From Thioalkalivibrio sp. AKL19 (GTDB taxonomy: Bacteria; Pseudomonadota; Gammaproteobacteria; Ectothiorhodospirales; Ectothiorhodospiraceae): a stretch of DNA of 64,000 nt. The notes under the pieces are model-generated. The model was not told the origin of the DNA. It did not search any database and worked only from the letters and a program-made list of their open reading frames with translations. The stretch lies in NCBI RefSeq assembly GCF_000420165.1, contig NZ_ATUK01000013.1, forward strand, positions 248,001-312,000, given 5' to 3'. The position numbers and the translations under genes are program-made. This document shows positions 46,490 through 54,081 of the stretch, piece after piece; positions within the stretch are counted from its first letter, which is position 1; the number at the start of each line of letters is the position of its first letter.

Positions 46490-46858
46490 ATGAGCGAAGG
46501 ATCGAACGGTACACAGGCACTGGAAGAACTGGCTTCTCGTGTAGAAGCGTTCGTAACGGAACGCGACTGGGCCCAGTTCCACTCGCCCAAGAACCTGTCG
46601 ATGGCGCTGGCCGGCGAGGTCGGCGAACTGATCGAGCACTTCCAGTGGTTAACTCAGGAACAATCGCGAGCGCTATCCGGCGAGGCCCGTGAGTCGGTCC
46701 GGCAAGAGATCGCAGATGTGCAGATCTACCTGCTGCTCCTCGCGCGCAAGCTCGATATCGATCTGGTGGAAGCCGCCAGCGACAAATTGGAGATGAACGC
46801 CCGCAAGTACCCGGTGGAAAAGGCCCACGGCAACGCACGTAAGTACTCCGAGCTTTAA
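46490..46858 (+). CDS. MazG-like nucleotide pyrophosphohydrolase
   Basis: A 122-residue all-alpha NTP pyrophosphohydrolase of the RS21-C6/dCTPase type. The metal-binding EExxE-like pattern is in AGEVGELIEHFQWL and EIADVQIYLLLLARKL. Such enzymes cleave (d)NTPs to monophosphates and pyrophosphate in house-cleaning or defence roles. GAGGGG lies seven bases before the ATG at 46490. It converges on the helicase fusion gene, with 63 bases between their stops. Confidence 0.88.
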   Translation: MSEGSNGTQALEELASRVEAFVTERDWAQFHSPKNLSMALAGEVGELIEHFQWLTQEQSRALSGEARESVRQEIADVQIYLLLLARKLDIDLVEAASDKLEMNARKYPVEKAHGNARKYSEL

Positions 46859-46921
46859 CAGCCGTCATCACGAGAACGCAGGCGACCGTACGGCACGATT
46901 GAGCGACCTGGACGAACTCCC

Positions 46922-49330
46922 TCAACCCTCAAGCTGACCGACGTATTCGCCCACGACCACTAACTCGGAAAGCGCATCCTCCTCCAGCATGATCGGCTGA
47001 TAGCCCGGCAGACTGGACTCCGGCTCGAGGATGATCCGAGCATGGCGCCACTCCGTGTCCGAATCGGCGATTTTCTCACTGTGGTAACGCTTGATGGTGA
47101 AACTGGCACCCGTATCCGGGTCGTCGATGTCGCGGTGCTGCACCAGTACGATCTTGCCCTCGCGCGTGCCGCCCCCAGGCGGCGCGAACAGGCACCACGC
47201 CCCATCCGGAATCCGGCGATTCATCGATCCCCCGACTACCTGGGCGATGAACATGCCGGGCTTTGGTGCGATGAAGTCGGGCGGTGTCACCCAATCGAAA
47301 GCCTCCGGATTCTGTTCAACATTTTGCAGGTCGCTGAAACCGCCAGCAGCCGCCTTGAACGAAACCACCGGCAACGCATTTTCGAAAGGCTCGACCTCCT
47401 CCAGTGCTAGTTTCGGGAACGGCAGGGTATTCGTATCGACGTCGCCGGCGTCCGCCACATCAGGCTCTCCAGCGTCTCGATTTACAAGCGCGCGGAAGTA
47501 TTCGTTGGTCTCCGGGTCCGCCGACCAAATCAGGCACCCTTTCATCCCGCGGCTCATCAGCGTGCGGTAGGTGTTCTTGATGATCTGGTCGGCCTTCTTG
47601 CGCGCCTGATCCGGGTTTTCCTTCAGTGCCTTCTTGTAGCCCTTGATGGAGGCATCGTTCTTTGAACGCGCCTCCGGGACCGTGATCACTTCGCCATCGC
47701 GTACGATCAGGTCCGGCCCGATGATCACGCCCACATAATCCAGCTCCAGCCCCTGGCTGGTATGGATACAGCCGATCTGGTGCACCGAATTCGGCTGAAT
47801 CATCCAAGTGGAACCGTCCTTGTCCAGGTTCCACTGCATCGCGAAGTTGTGCTCCGCGAACCGGATATCCATCGCCTCCGCGTTCTTCTTGCTGTCCCAG
47901 TCCCAGCAGTAGCCAGCCAGCAGCCGCGCCCGGTTGGCCTCCACGTTCCGCGCGAAGATGCGATCACGCAGCTCGATGGGCGAATTGACGACCTCGACCG
48001 AGTAATCCAGCTCGTCCAGGTTCTCGTTCGCGGTCTCCCGGATCTGCAGCGCCTGATCCAGCCAGGCCAGGTAGCCGTCAGAACCGGCACAGCGAAACTG
48101 CGAGCGCAACTCAGCGTAGTGGATAGTCGCCCCGGCGGCCTTCGCCCACCGTTCGATCTCCTCGCGCGAGCCAATATCCTTCCAGTGGATCCGCTGCTCC
48201 TCGTCCAGAAAGAACACCGCCGTGCGTGCGGCGCGGATGATCTCCTTGGCCTGGTTCTCCCCCAGGTTCTGATACATGCCCGACTTCTCGTTCAGCCGGT
48301 GGGCCTCGTCCACGATCAGGGTGTCGAACGTGTCCGGCTCCGTCTCGTGATAGGAACCGGAACCTCGGAACAGGTTGCTGATCCGGCTCTTCTTCATCGT
48401 GCCGGTCAGTCGGGCCTCGTATACCGCCCTGGGCGCCGCATTACGCGTCACGTACTGGGCCACCTTGCCCTGCCGGGTTAGCTCCCCGAGCAGGTTCACA
48501 GCCACCACCGACTTCCCGGTCCCCGGTCCGCCCTGCACGATGAACACCTGTTTCCCGTGCTCTTCGGCGATCGCGGAAAGATCCAGCGCGCTCTCGAAAA
48601 CCAGCTTCTGGTCATCGATCATCAGGAACTCGGCATTGCCCTCCAGAAGTGACGCCAGATGATCCGCCAACGACTTCGACGGACGGATCCGACCGTGCTC
48701 GACCCGATAGAGGATGTCGTTGGCATCCCCCTCGCGCACATGCTGGCTCAGGAACCGGGCGAGCTTTTCGGTATCCGCCTTCAGGAAGGCCGGGGCGCGT
48801 TCCAGGTGCTCGTGATAACGCTCATCCCCGATGGCTGGTGACAAGCTGTTGTGCAGGTAGGCGCAGGGATGTAACCCGATATTGTCGGTCTGCACCGTCT
48901 CGTTGTAGTCCTCCAGCAGCGCCGCATAGGACCACGCCTGGTAGGACGGATGCGTGACTTCCCGTTCCCGTCCGCCGACGAAGGTGCGCACGAGCGCATC
49001 CTTCTCGGTCGCCTCCACATGCTCCCACTGCTTAAGCTCGACGATCACTGCTGTGTCACGCCCGTCGCTGTTGCGCCCCGTCAGAATGAAGTCCACCCGC
49101 TTCGAGGTCTGCGGGATCATGTATTCGATCGCCACGCCCGCATCATCCGGGATCCTGGATGCGCTGAGCACGTTTTCCATGTACTGCATCGAGTTGCGCC
49201 AGGACGTGATCTCGTTGGGAGAGGGCTTGCCCTTCCCGCTTCCCAGCATCCTTGCCAGAATGCGATCCTCGATCTCGTTGCCGCGCACATGCTCGATGAA
49301 CCGGCGCTTATCGGCCGTGTAGATCAGCAT
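46922..49330 (-). CDS. Nuclease-helicase (DUF2075/Schlafen-3 group)-S24 peptidase fusion protein
   Basis: An 802-residue three-part protein. Residues about 60-110 carry a PD-(D/E)xK-like motif, VDFILTG followed by TAVIVELKQWE. The DUF2075 helicase/ATPase occupies about 235-620: Walker A FIVQGGPGTGKSVVAVNLL, Walker B DTLIVDEAHRLNE, then ELRSQFRCAGSDGYLAW and a late IGCIHTSQGLELDYVGV. Residues about 680-800 match LexA/S24 peptidases: AQVVGGSMNRRIPDGAW (serine) and FTIKRYHSEK (lysine). Residue positions are approximate. Related helicases occur in defence islands. Self-cleavage or a sensor role for the S24 part is inference. Confidence 0.75.
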   Translation of the reverse strand: MLIYTADKRRFIEHVRGNEIEDRILARMLGSGKGKPSPNEITSWRNSMQYMENVLSASRIPDDAGVAIEYMIPQTSKRVDFILTGRNSDGRDTAVIVELKQWEHVEATEKDALVRTFVGGREREVTHPSYQAWSYAALLEDYNETVQTDNIGLHPCAYLHNSLSPAIGDERYHEHLERAPAFLKADTEKLARFLSQHVREGDANDILYRVEHGRIRPSKSLADHLASLLEGNAEFLMIDDQKLVFESALDLSAIAEEHGKQVFIVQGGPGTGKSVVAVNLLGELTRQGKVAQYVTRNAAPRAVYEARLTGTMKKSRISNLFRGSGSYHETEPDTFDTLIVDEAHRLNEKSGMYQNLGENQAKEIIRAARTAVFFLDEEQRIHWKDIGSREEIERWAKAAGATIHYAELRSQFRCAGSDGYLAWLDQALQIRETANENLDELDYSVEVVNSPIELRDRIFARNVEANRARLLAGYCWDWDSKKNAEAMDIRFAEHNFAMQWNLDKDGSTWMIQPNSVHQIGCIHTSQGLELDYVGVIIGPDLIVRDGEVITVPEARSKNDASIKGYKKALKENPDQARKKADQIIKNTYRTLMSRGMKGCLIWSADPETNEYFRALVNRDAGEPDVADAGDVDTNTLPFPKLALEEVEPFENALPVVSFKAAAGGFSDLQNVEQNPEAFDWVTPPDFIAPKPGMFIAQVVGGSMNRRIPDGAWCLFAPPGGGTREGKIVLVQHRDIDDPDTGASFTIKRYHSEKIADSDTEWRHARIILEPESSLPGYQPIMLEEDALSELVVVGEYVGQLEG

Positions 49331-49634
49331 CGTGACGCCCCCTGCCCCCGCCTAAAACTCTGCCTCCTAACGCGCACTACAACACTCCTTGTCTGCCGAA
49401 TATGTAAACCGTTCGGAGACAACCGCTCGACCAGCCCCGCCAGTCCCTGCGCGCTCCCTCGTCATCCCATCCCTTGGCATCAATGCCGTCGTTCCCTGGC
49501 ATCGTACCGAACTCCGCCCTGCTCCAGTAATTGCGGCTACGCCTGCATGCACACGCGCCATTTGCTCAAGATTGATATGGTCTCCCCGAAGGAGCCGACG
49601 AACAACTTGGACAACCAACGAGAGAGCTGCACGG
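49331..49634. other. Gene-free region upstream of the helicase fusion
   Basis: About 300 bases between divergent genes. Open frames here lack coding character. No recognisable promoter or repeat was found. Confidence 0.45.
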
Positions 49635-50186
49635 ATGGGGCTATCAGACCGAGATTACGACCGCGACGGGCCGCCCCGTCGTAAACGGGGACGGCAACCT
49701 CGTCACTCGGAAGAGCCGGCGATGGACCGGAGCACCAAGCAACTCCTCATGATCGTGCTAATCCTGGCGCTCGTGCTCGCCCTAGCCTACCTGTTGCACT
49801 ACCACATGCAGATCCGGGCCGTGAACAACATGCTGGAGCGACTGGGAGTCGTTCAGAACGAAGCAGCAGAGCAGCTCGTCAAACCGGCGATCGACGGTCT
49901 GCGCAGTCAACAGGAACGCCTGCAACAGCAACACCGGCATCAAGAGGCGGCCCGTCAGCGCGAAGAGGCGATCCGTCAGCGCGAAGCCGCCGAGGCCCGA
50001 ACGGAACGAGCGTTTGAACGCGCGTTCATCGCCCAGTATGAGGTCCCGGCAGGCTGCGACAGCTGGGACTCCGAAGCGCAGATGGTCGAGTGCACAAACC
50101 ACCGCATCCGCGCGCGCCGCGAGTTCCGGGGCGAATTCTTCCGCGAACCCGCGCCCAACCAGCTCCTGCTGGAGGGTACTCGGTGA
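49635..50186 (+). CDS. Hypothetical single-pass membrane coiled-coil protein
   Basis: A 183-residue protein of unknown function. It begins MGLSDRDYDRDGPPRRKRGR, a basic leader whose opening MGLxDRDY is shared by various small membrane proteins. One membrane helix follows (LLMIVLILALVLALAYLLHY). Residues about 85-145 are a Gln/Arg/Glu-rich predicted coiled coil with repeats like RQREEAIRQREAAEAR. The C-terminal segment has two cysteines (AGCDSWDS and VECTNHR). An internal ATG at 49722 is the alternative start. It overlaps no neighbour and precedes the methyltransferase remnant. Confidence 0.6.
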   Translation: MGLSDRDYDRDGPPRRKRGRQPRHSEEPAMDRSTKQLLMIVLILALVLALAYLLHYHMQIRAVNNMLERLGVVQNEAAEQLVKPAIDGLRSQQERLQQQHRHQEAARQREEAIRQREAAEARTERAFERAFIAQYEVPAGCDSWDSEAQMVECTNHRIRARREFRGEFFREPAPNQLLLEGTR

Positions 50187-50274
50187 TGACGGCGCAGACA
50201 TCCATCCGCCTGCACCTGTCGTCCGTTCCGCCTCACCCAAACAAAAGTTACAGCCTGAACCCGGTGTCGCCCAC

Positions 50275-50888
50275 CGCAACCCGCCTTGGCTCACCCCTAC
50301 ACGAACTGCGCGACGACCTCGACCGCGCCGTCTTCGACGCCTACGGTTGGAACGACCTCGCCGACCGCCTCGTCGGCCGCCCCGGCGCCACCACCCTGCT
50401 GCCGGACAAACGGCGCCGACCAGGCCGAAGCCGAAGAAGAACTCCTCAGCCGCCTTGTCACACTCAACACGGCACGCGCCGCCGAAGAAGCCCAGGGCCA
50501 CATCCGCTGGCTGCGCCCCGACTACCAGGCCCCCGAAGCCACCCAGACCACCGCCACGCTGGAAGCCAAACCCGAGGCCGCCGCCGACACCCCGACCGAA
50601 CCGGCCAAAAAGCCCACCTGGCCCAAATCCATGCCCGACCAGGTCGAAGCCGTCCGCCGCCTCCTCGCCATCGGCCCCCAAACCCCGGAAGCCCTGGCCA
50701 GCCACTTCAAGCGCAAACCCACGAAGTCGATCCTCCAGGTCCTCGCCGCCCTCCAAATCCTCGGCCAGGCCGCGACGGACAACGACCACTGGCGCCTGAC
50801 ATGGCAATCGACCAGCAGCATCAAGGGTTCACCGCCCGGCCATGGCCCCAACCCGCATCGACAGCCGCGCGAGATAACACGCTGCTAA
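50275..50888 (+). pseudogene. C-terminal remnant of an MmeI/PglX-like DNA methyltransferase, frameshifted
   Basis: Two reading frames give one continuous family pattern. The first encodes LHELRDDLDRAVFDAYGWNDL and runs to TTLLPDK near 50408. The second continues ADQAEAEEELLSRLVTLNTA, then RAAEEAQGHIRWLRPDYQAP. This is the C-terminal signature of large class I SAM-dependent methyltransferases in type IIL restriction or BREX-like systems. A frameshift near 50410 joins them. A winged-helix-like tail (VEAVRRLLAIGPQTPEALA) follows and ends at 50888. The catalytic N-terminal part is absent, so this is a decayed defence gene. Confidence 0.75.
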
Positions 50889-51012
50889 AAACCACCGCGG
50901 CGACACATCCGCCTGATTTAACGACGGTTTCTGACGCCACGCGCCCGGTTCAATATCCAATCAAACACGCGCGCACGTTCATCCAATATCCGTGCGCGCT
51001 ACCCAATCACTG

Positions 51013-51538
51013 TTAAGACGCAGAGAGAGGTAATGTGAAGCTAGAGACACAGGTCACTGGTAATATTGGTTTGTATTATGTGTGCTATCACCTGTCCCGA
51101 TTGGGCTGGAATGTGATGCCAACTGCTCGAAACGCACGCGGAATCGACCTTATTGCCTATGACAAGACGGGGACTGAGTTCATTGGTGTCCAGGTGAAGG
51201 CGTTAACAAAGCGGGCTCCCGTACCGCTGGGTTCGAGCCTCGACAAGATCATGGGTGACTGGTGGGTAGTGGTCAATAATATTGGGAAGGAGCCATCGAC
51301 GTATATTCTTCGACCTAGCGAAGTGCGCGATTTGGCTCATAGGGGCGAGAAGGACCGCCGGGTCAGTTATTGGCTCCAGCCGAGATCATATTGTGTGGAC
51401 GAATTCAGTGAAGCTTGGGGGAGAATCGGCAATGGCCACTAGCGTCTCAACCAGTGGCTCGAGTTCGCCCCGGCCCTGTCCGGGCCTCCGCCGGACGGGC
51501 TTTCCGCGTTCGCTTCACGCCCGCCGCTCAGCTTGGCG
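51013..51538 (+). mobile_element. Integron gene cassette 1 (nuclease-like gene plus attC)
   Basis: The unit starts within a GTTAAGA core (51012-51018) and ends at the GTT core of the next attC (51538). The R'' core of its attC is TCTCAAC, whose complement GTTGAGA matches the leading GTTAAGA at six of seven positions, as expected for a circularised cassette. It carries one gene. Confidence 0.65.
51035..51442 (+). CDS. Small PD-(D/E)xK-like cassette protein
   Basis: A 135-residue soluble protein with a GTG start at 51035 after AGAGAGAGG. It shows ARGIDLIAYDKTGTEFIGVQVKA, a D...QxK arrangement typical of restriction-endonuclease-like folds, with the acid replaced by glutamine as in some families. 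Its GC content is clearly lower than that of flanking genes, indicating foreign origin. No close family is recognised. It lies in an integron cassette whose attC follows the stop directly. Confidence 0.6.
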   Translation: MKLETQVTGNIGLYYVCYHLSRLGWNVMPTARNARGIDLIAYDKTGTEFIGVQVKALTKRAPVPLGSSLDKIMGDWWVVVNNIGKEPSTYILRPSEVRDLAHRGEKDRRVSYWLQPRSYCVDEFSEAWGRIGNGH

Positions 51539-51544
51539 TTATGT
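51445..51544. other. attC site 1 (100 bp)
   Basis: The ends are TCTCAAC (R'') and GTTATGT (R'). The L'' box GCTCGAG pairs with the L' complement GCTGAG, leaving one extra base in L'', the characteristic extrahelical base of attC sites. An inner GC-rich inverted region completes the hairpin. Confidence 0.7.
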
Positions 51545-52205
51545 GTGAGCGCGAGCGATTCCTGAACGATCTTCATAGGGCTCCCAAGACATGAAAGTTT
51601 CGGCGTATAGCCAGTCTGATCGACAGGAAATAGAGGCCCTCTTTACCCGGACGTTCTCTGATTCAGAAGGTGAGTTCGAGGGAAAGCGGATCGGACATTT
51701 GGTGCATGAGTTGATGAATGGAACGGAGACCGATGACATGTTCGGGTTCATCGCTACCGAGCAAGGGCGGATAGTCGGCTGTATCTTTTTCACGAGATTG
51801 TCATTCAGCGCCCACGTAAAAGCGTTTATGTTGTCACCGGTTGCCGTTGATCCAGGCCATCAGCGCATAGGCGTTGGCCAAAAACTGATTAATCTTGGCA
51901 TTCAGCACTTGCGTGAACAGGGTGTCGGACTCATTTTTACCTATGGTAATCCGAACTTCTATTCGAAAGTGGGTTTCGAGCACGTACCTCAGGAGGTTGC
52001 TAAAGCGCCGTTTAAACTAACCCATCCAGAGGGGTGGCTGGGGCAGTCGTTGGATGGAGGCAGTCTTGAACTCCCGCTGGGCCAGGCTTATTGCGTTGAG
52101 GCATTCAATGATCCTCAGTATTGGTAACCTTTTCTACCGGACCGACAATCACATAACAATTCGCGTAAGGTGGACGTCCCTGACGGGCCGCCGCTTCGCT
52201 CCGCG
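51539..52205 (+). mobile_element. Integron gene cassette 2 (GNAT acetyltransferase plus attC)
   Basis: The left boundary core is GTTATGT (51538-51544). The R'' core of its own attC is ACATAAC (52151-52157), an exact reverse complement. Perfect pairing of these two sequences is expected only if they were adjacent in a circular cassette. Confidence 0.75.
51591..52127 (+). CDS. GNAT family N-acetyltransferase
   Basis: A 178-residue acetyltransferase. The acetyl-CoA-binding motif A is clear in LSPVAVDPGHQRIGVGQKLI (V/I-x-P-x-x-Q-x-x-G-x-G). It is followed by GVGLIFTYGNPNFYSKVGFEHV, the YhbS-like pattern. The substrate is unknown. It has lower GC than the genome core, and it is the only gene of an integron cassette bounded by two attC sites. 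Acetyltransferases are frequent cassette cargo, including antibiotic-modifying ones, but nothing here shows that activity. Confidence 0.9.
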   Translation: MKVSAYSQSDRQEIEALFTRTFSDSEGEFEGKRIGHLVHELMNGTETDDMFGFIATEQGRIVGCIFFTRLSFSAHVKAFMLSPVAVDPGHQRIGVGQKLINLGIQHLREQGVGLIFTYGNPNFYSKVGFEHVPQEVAKAPFKLTHPEGWLGQSLDGGSLELPLGQAYCVEAFNDPQYW

Positions 52206-52211
52206 TTATAA
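52151..52211. other. attC site 2 (61 bp)
   Basis: The ends are ACATAAC and GTTATAA. The L'' region TTCGCGTAAG pairs with the L' complement GCGAAG, leaving one unpaired base. The central part GACGTCC...GGGCCGCC is imperfectly palindromic. AACAATTCG after R'' resembles classical attC sites. Confidence 0.72.
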
Positions 52212-52232
52212 GCCATAGGCGACTCTCGTGAT

Positions 52233-52337
52233 GAAAAACGGGGACAGATTTATTTTCTCACGTCGGACGTGACGGAGGAAAAACGGGGACAGGGAAAAAC
52301 GGGGACAGATTTATTTTCTCACGTCGGACGTGACGGC
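52233..52337. repeat. REP-like elements beside the RAYT transposase
   Basis: Two 40-45-base copies (52233-52276 and 52294-52337) share GGGGACAGATTTATTTTCTC followed by the palindrome CACGTCGGACGTG. A partial third start lies between them (52276-52292). The second copy contains the transposase stop codon. A solo copy without the palindrome is at 53825-53853 and an inverted partial copy at 53050-53070. Confidence 0.85.
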
Positions 52338-53011
52338 GGACGGCCAGGACGCCGCCGCTCAACGCGACAACCGATGATCTGCTCCACCTCATCCACAAAA
52401 CGCTGGTTGCCGGTGAGTTGGCCGCGCTGCAATGCCTCGCGCATCAGCGACAGCTCCTGCTCCGGGACGCCCTGCTCCACGAACCGCGCATAGCGGACAC
52501 GCCGTTCGGCGTTGTCAGCCGCGAGCTCGCGATACGCCGGGTCGAAATCGATCCAGCACTCCGCCTCGCCCATGCGCTGGCGGTAGCTGGACCAGGGGTA
52601 CGCTCCGGCGGCCGGCACCATTCGCGCTCGTACCGGGTTCAACTCGATGTAGCGCGTACACGCAAGAAGATACGTCTCTGTCTGCACCGGGCTGGACTTG
52701 TAGCGCCCTTCCCACAACGTACCGGAGCGCCCTTCCAGTCGATTGCGATACCGCGTGGCACGCGCCGCCAATGCCTTCATCAAGCGGCCCATTGCAGCCA
52801 CTTCTTCGCCTGGCCCCAGCAACAGGTGCACGTGGTTGCTCATCAGGCAGTACGCGTACACCCGAATATCCAGCGCACTACTCAGCTCCCGCAGGTCCTC
52901 CAGGTACCGCTCGTAATCCTCGTCCTCCGCAAACACGACCTGCCGATTGTGCCCGCGCTGCACCACATGGTGCGGCATATGCGGCAACACCACTCGCGCC
53001 ATCCTTGGCAT
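52319..53011 (-). CDS. REP-associated tyrosine transposase (RAYT, Y1/IS200-like)
   Basis: A 230-residue Y1-type single-strand transposase. It opens PRMARVVLPHMPHHVVQRGHN. The metal-binding HxH is in YCLMSNHVHLLLGPGEE, and the tyrosine region follows in LACTRYIELNPVRARMV with YPWSSYR. The C-terminal tail is basic (VERRRPGRPPSRPT). GGAGGAGAGG precedes the ATG. The stop codon lies inside a REP-like repeat, and further copies flank the gene, so it probably mobilises or maintains these repeats. Confidence 0.93.
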   Translation of the reverse strand: MPRMARVVLPHMPHHVVQRGHNRQVVFAEDEDYERYLEDLRELSSALDIRVYAYCLMSNHVHLLLGPGEEVAAMGRLMKALAARATRYRNRLEGRSGTLWEGRYKSSPVQTETYLLACTRYIELNPVRARMVPAAGAYPWSSYRQRMGEAECWIDFDPAYRELAADNAERRVRYARFVEQGVPEQELSLMREALQRGQLTGNQRFVDEVEQIIGCRVERRRPGRPPSRPT

Positions 53012-53100
53012 ACCTCTCCTCCTGCATCACCGCCGCATCCTTGCGGCCGAAAAGAAATCTGTCCCCGTTTAAGTCCGTTTAAGTCCCGGACGCCAGAGGT

Positions 53101-53370
53101 TCAGAGCCTGTCGTAATGGCCACCGATGGCGAAGATGTAGATCGCCTGGTCGTCGAAGCGGTAGATCAGGCGATCCCGGGCGGAGAGACGCCGGGACCAG
53201 AAGCCCGACAGCGAATGCCGAAGGGGCTCCGGCTTACCCGTACCTGTGGCCGGGTCGTTTCGGAGCATTTCCTTGAGGGTTCGGCGCAGGGCTCGATGTA
53301 GCTTTGGGTCGCGCTCCCGGAGCGTTTCGTAGGCGGCCCAGGTATTACCCTCGAATACCAGTGATCTCAT
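53101..53370 (-). CDS. yoeB: Toxin YoeB (RelE-type mRNA endonuclease)
   Basis: An 89-residue ribosome-dependent endoribonuclease. The family ending is clear: GKPEPLRHSLSGFWSRRLSA, then RDRLIYRFDDQAIYIFAIGGHYD, which contains the catalytic Glu, Arg and His-Tyr region. It overlaps the antitoxin gene by 26 bases, and its ATG lies inside that gene, so translation is coupled. Confidence 0.93.
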   Translation of the reverse strand: MRSLVFEGNTWAAYETLRERDPKLHRALRRTLKEMLRNDPATGTGKPEPLRHSLSGFWSRRLSARDRLIYRFDDQAIYIFAIGGHYDRL

Positions 53371-53623
53371 CCATCTCCCCTTCCGTGGGACGGTAGCCTT
53401 CTCCCTTCCGATGGGTAACGGCCGAATCGGCGATTTGCTGCATCAGGCTGGAGTTCTGCAGGACGTAGAGCGTTTCCTGCTCCCGCTCCCAGTCATCCGC
53501 ACTCATCACCACAAAGGCCTCACCCGCTCGGCGCGTGACCTTGAGCGGCGTGTGCGTAGTGACGGCCTCTTCCACGAAGGCCTTCAGGTTCTCGCGAAAC
53601 CGGTTCACGCTGACTGTTTCCAT
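53345..53623 (-). CDS. yefM: Antitoxin YefM (Phd/YefM family)
   Basis: A 92-residue antitoxin. The N-terminal DNA-binding part reads METVSVNRFRENLKAFVEEA and PLKVTRRAGEAFVVMSADDWE, as in YefM. The C-terminal tail neutralises YoeB. The ATG at 53623 follows GAGG six bases upstream; a start four codons earlier is less likely. The promoter and operator upstream allow autoregulation. Confidence 0.93.
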   Translation of the reverse strand: METVSVNRFRENLKAFVEEAVTTHTPLKVTRRAGEAFVVMSADDWEREQETLYVLQNSSLMQQIADSAVTHRKGEGYRPTEGEMDEITGIRG

Positions 53624-53637
53624 GCCGGACCTCAAAC

Positions 53638-53684
53638 GTACGGGAGTACCGTACCAATATAGACATCCTTCAGGTTCGGTTCAA
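53638..53684 (-). promoter_or_regulatory. yefM-yoeB promoter and operator
   Basis: On the minus strand TTGAAC (53679-53684), a 17-base spacer and TATATT (53656-53661) form a good sigma-70 promoter. The palindrome GTACGG-GAGTA-CCGTAC (53638-53654) lies just downstream, 15 bases before the ATG, matching the GTAC-containing operators known for YefM. Confidence 0.85.
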
Positions 53685-53714
53685 TTGCGTCTTCCGGCCC
53701 ATCGAGAGGACTTT

Positions 53715-54047
53715 GGGGTCAGACCTTGCCTTTTGCCCTCGCATCAAGGGCCTACGGGGTCAGATCTTGCCTTTTGCCCATTCAGCCAACGCTGGCCGCA
53801 CCGAGCAAGGGGCAAGATCTAGCAAGAAAAACGGGGACAGATTTATTTTCTCAGGCAAAAGGCAAGGCCTGACCCCGAAGTCCCGTGGGGACAGACAGGC
53901 AAAAGGCAAGGCCTGACCCCGAAGTCCCCACTCTGACGACACGCGGCGTACTCTTCTGTAGAAACACGGCCTTGTTCTTCCTCCACGGAAGATAGGATCT
54001 CCCGGGGTCGGGAGAATCGAGGAAGACGGGGTCAGACCACGGTAAGC
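53715..54047. repeat. Cluster of short dispersed repeats
   Basis: There is no gene in 53624-54081. The gap holds two direct copies of GGGGTCAGACCTTGCC-TTTTGCC (53715-53737, and 53756-53778 with one change), two inverted copies (53854-53876 and 53898-53920), one solo GGGGACAGATTTATTTTC element (53825-53853) and one GGGGTCAGACCACGGTAA element (54028-54045). They resemble recombining REP-like units. Confidence 0.85.
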
Positions 54048-54081
54048 CGGCGGACAGCATGTGAGTGAATGAGGCGTCATA

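Noticed and set aside
49782-50807. A 341-codon minus-strand frame rich in Gly, Phe and Val
   Set aside because: It is antisense to the coiled-coil gene and the methyltransferase remnant, has no family pattern, and its repetitive composition is explained by the opposite strand.
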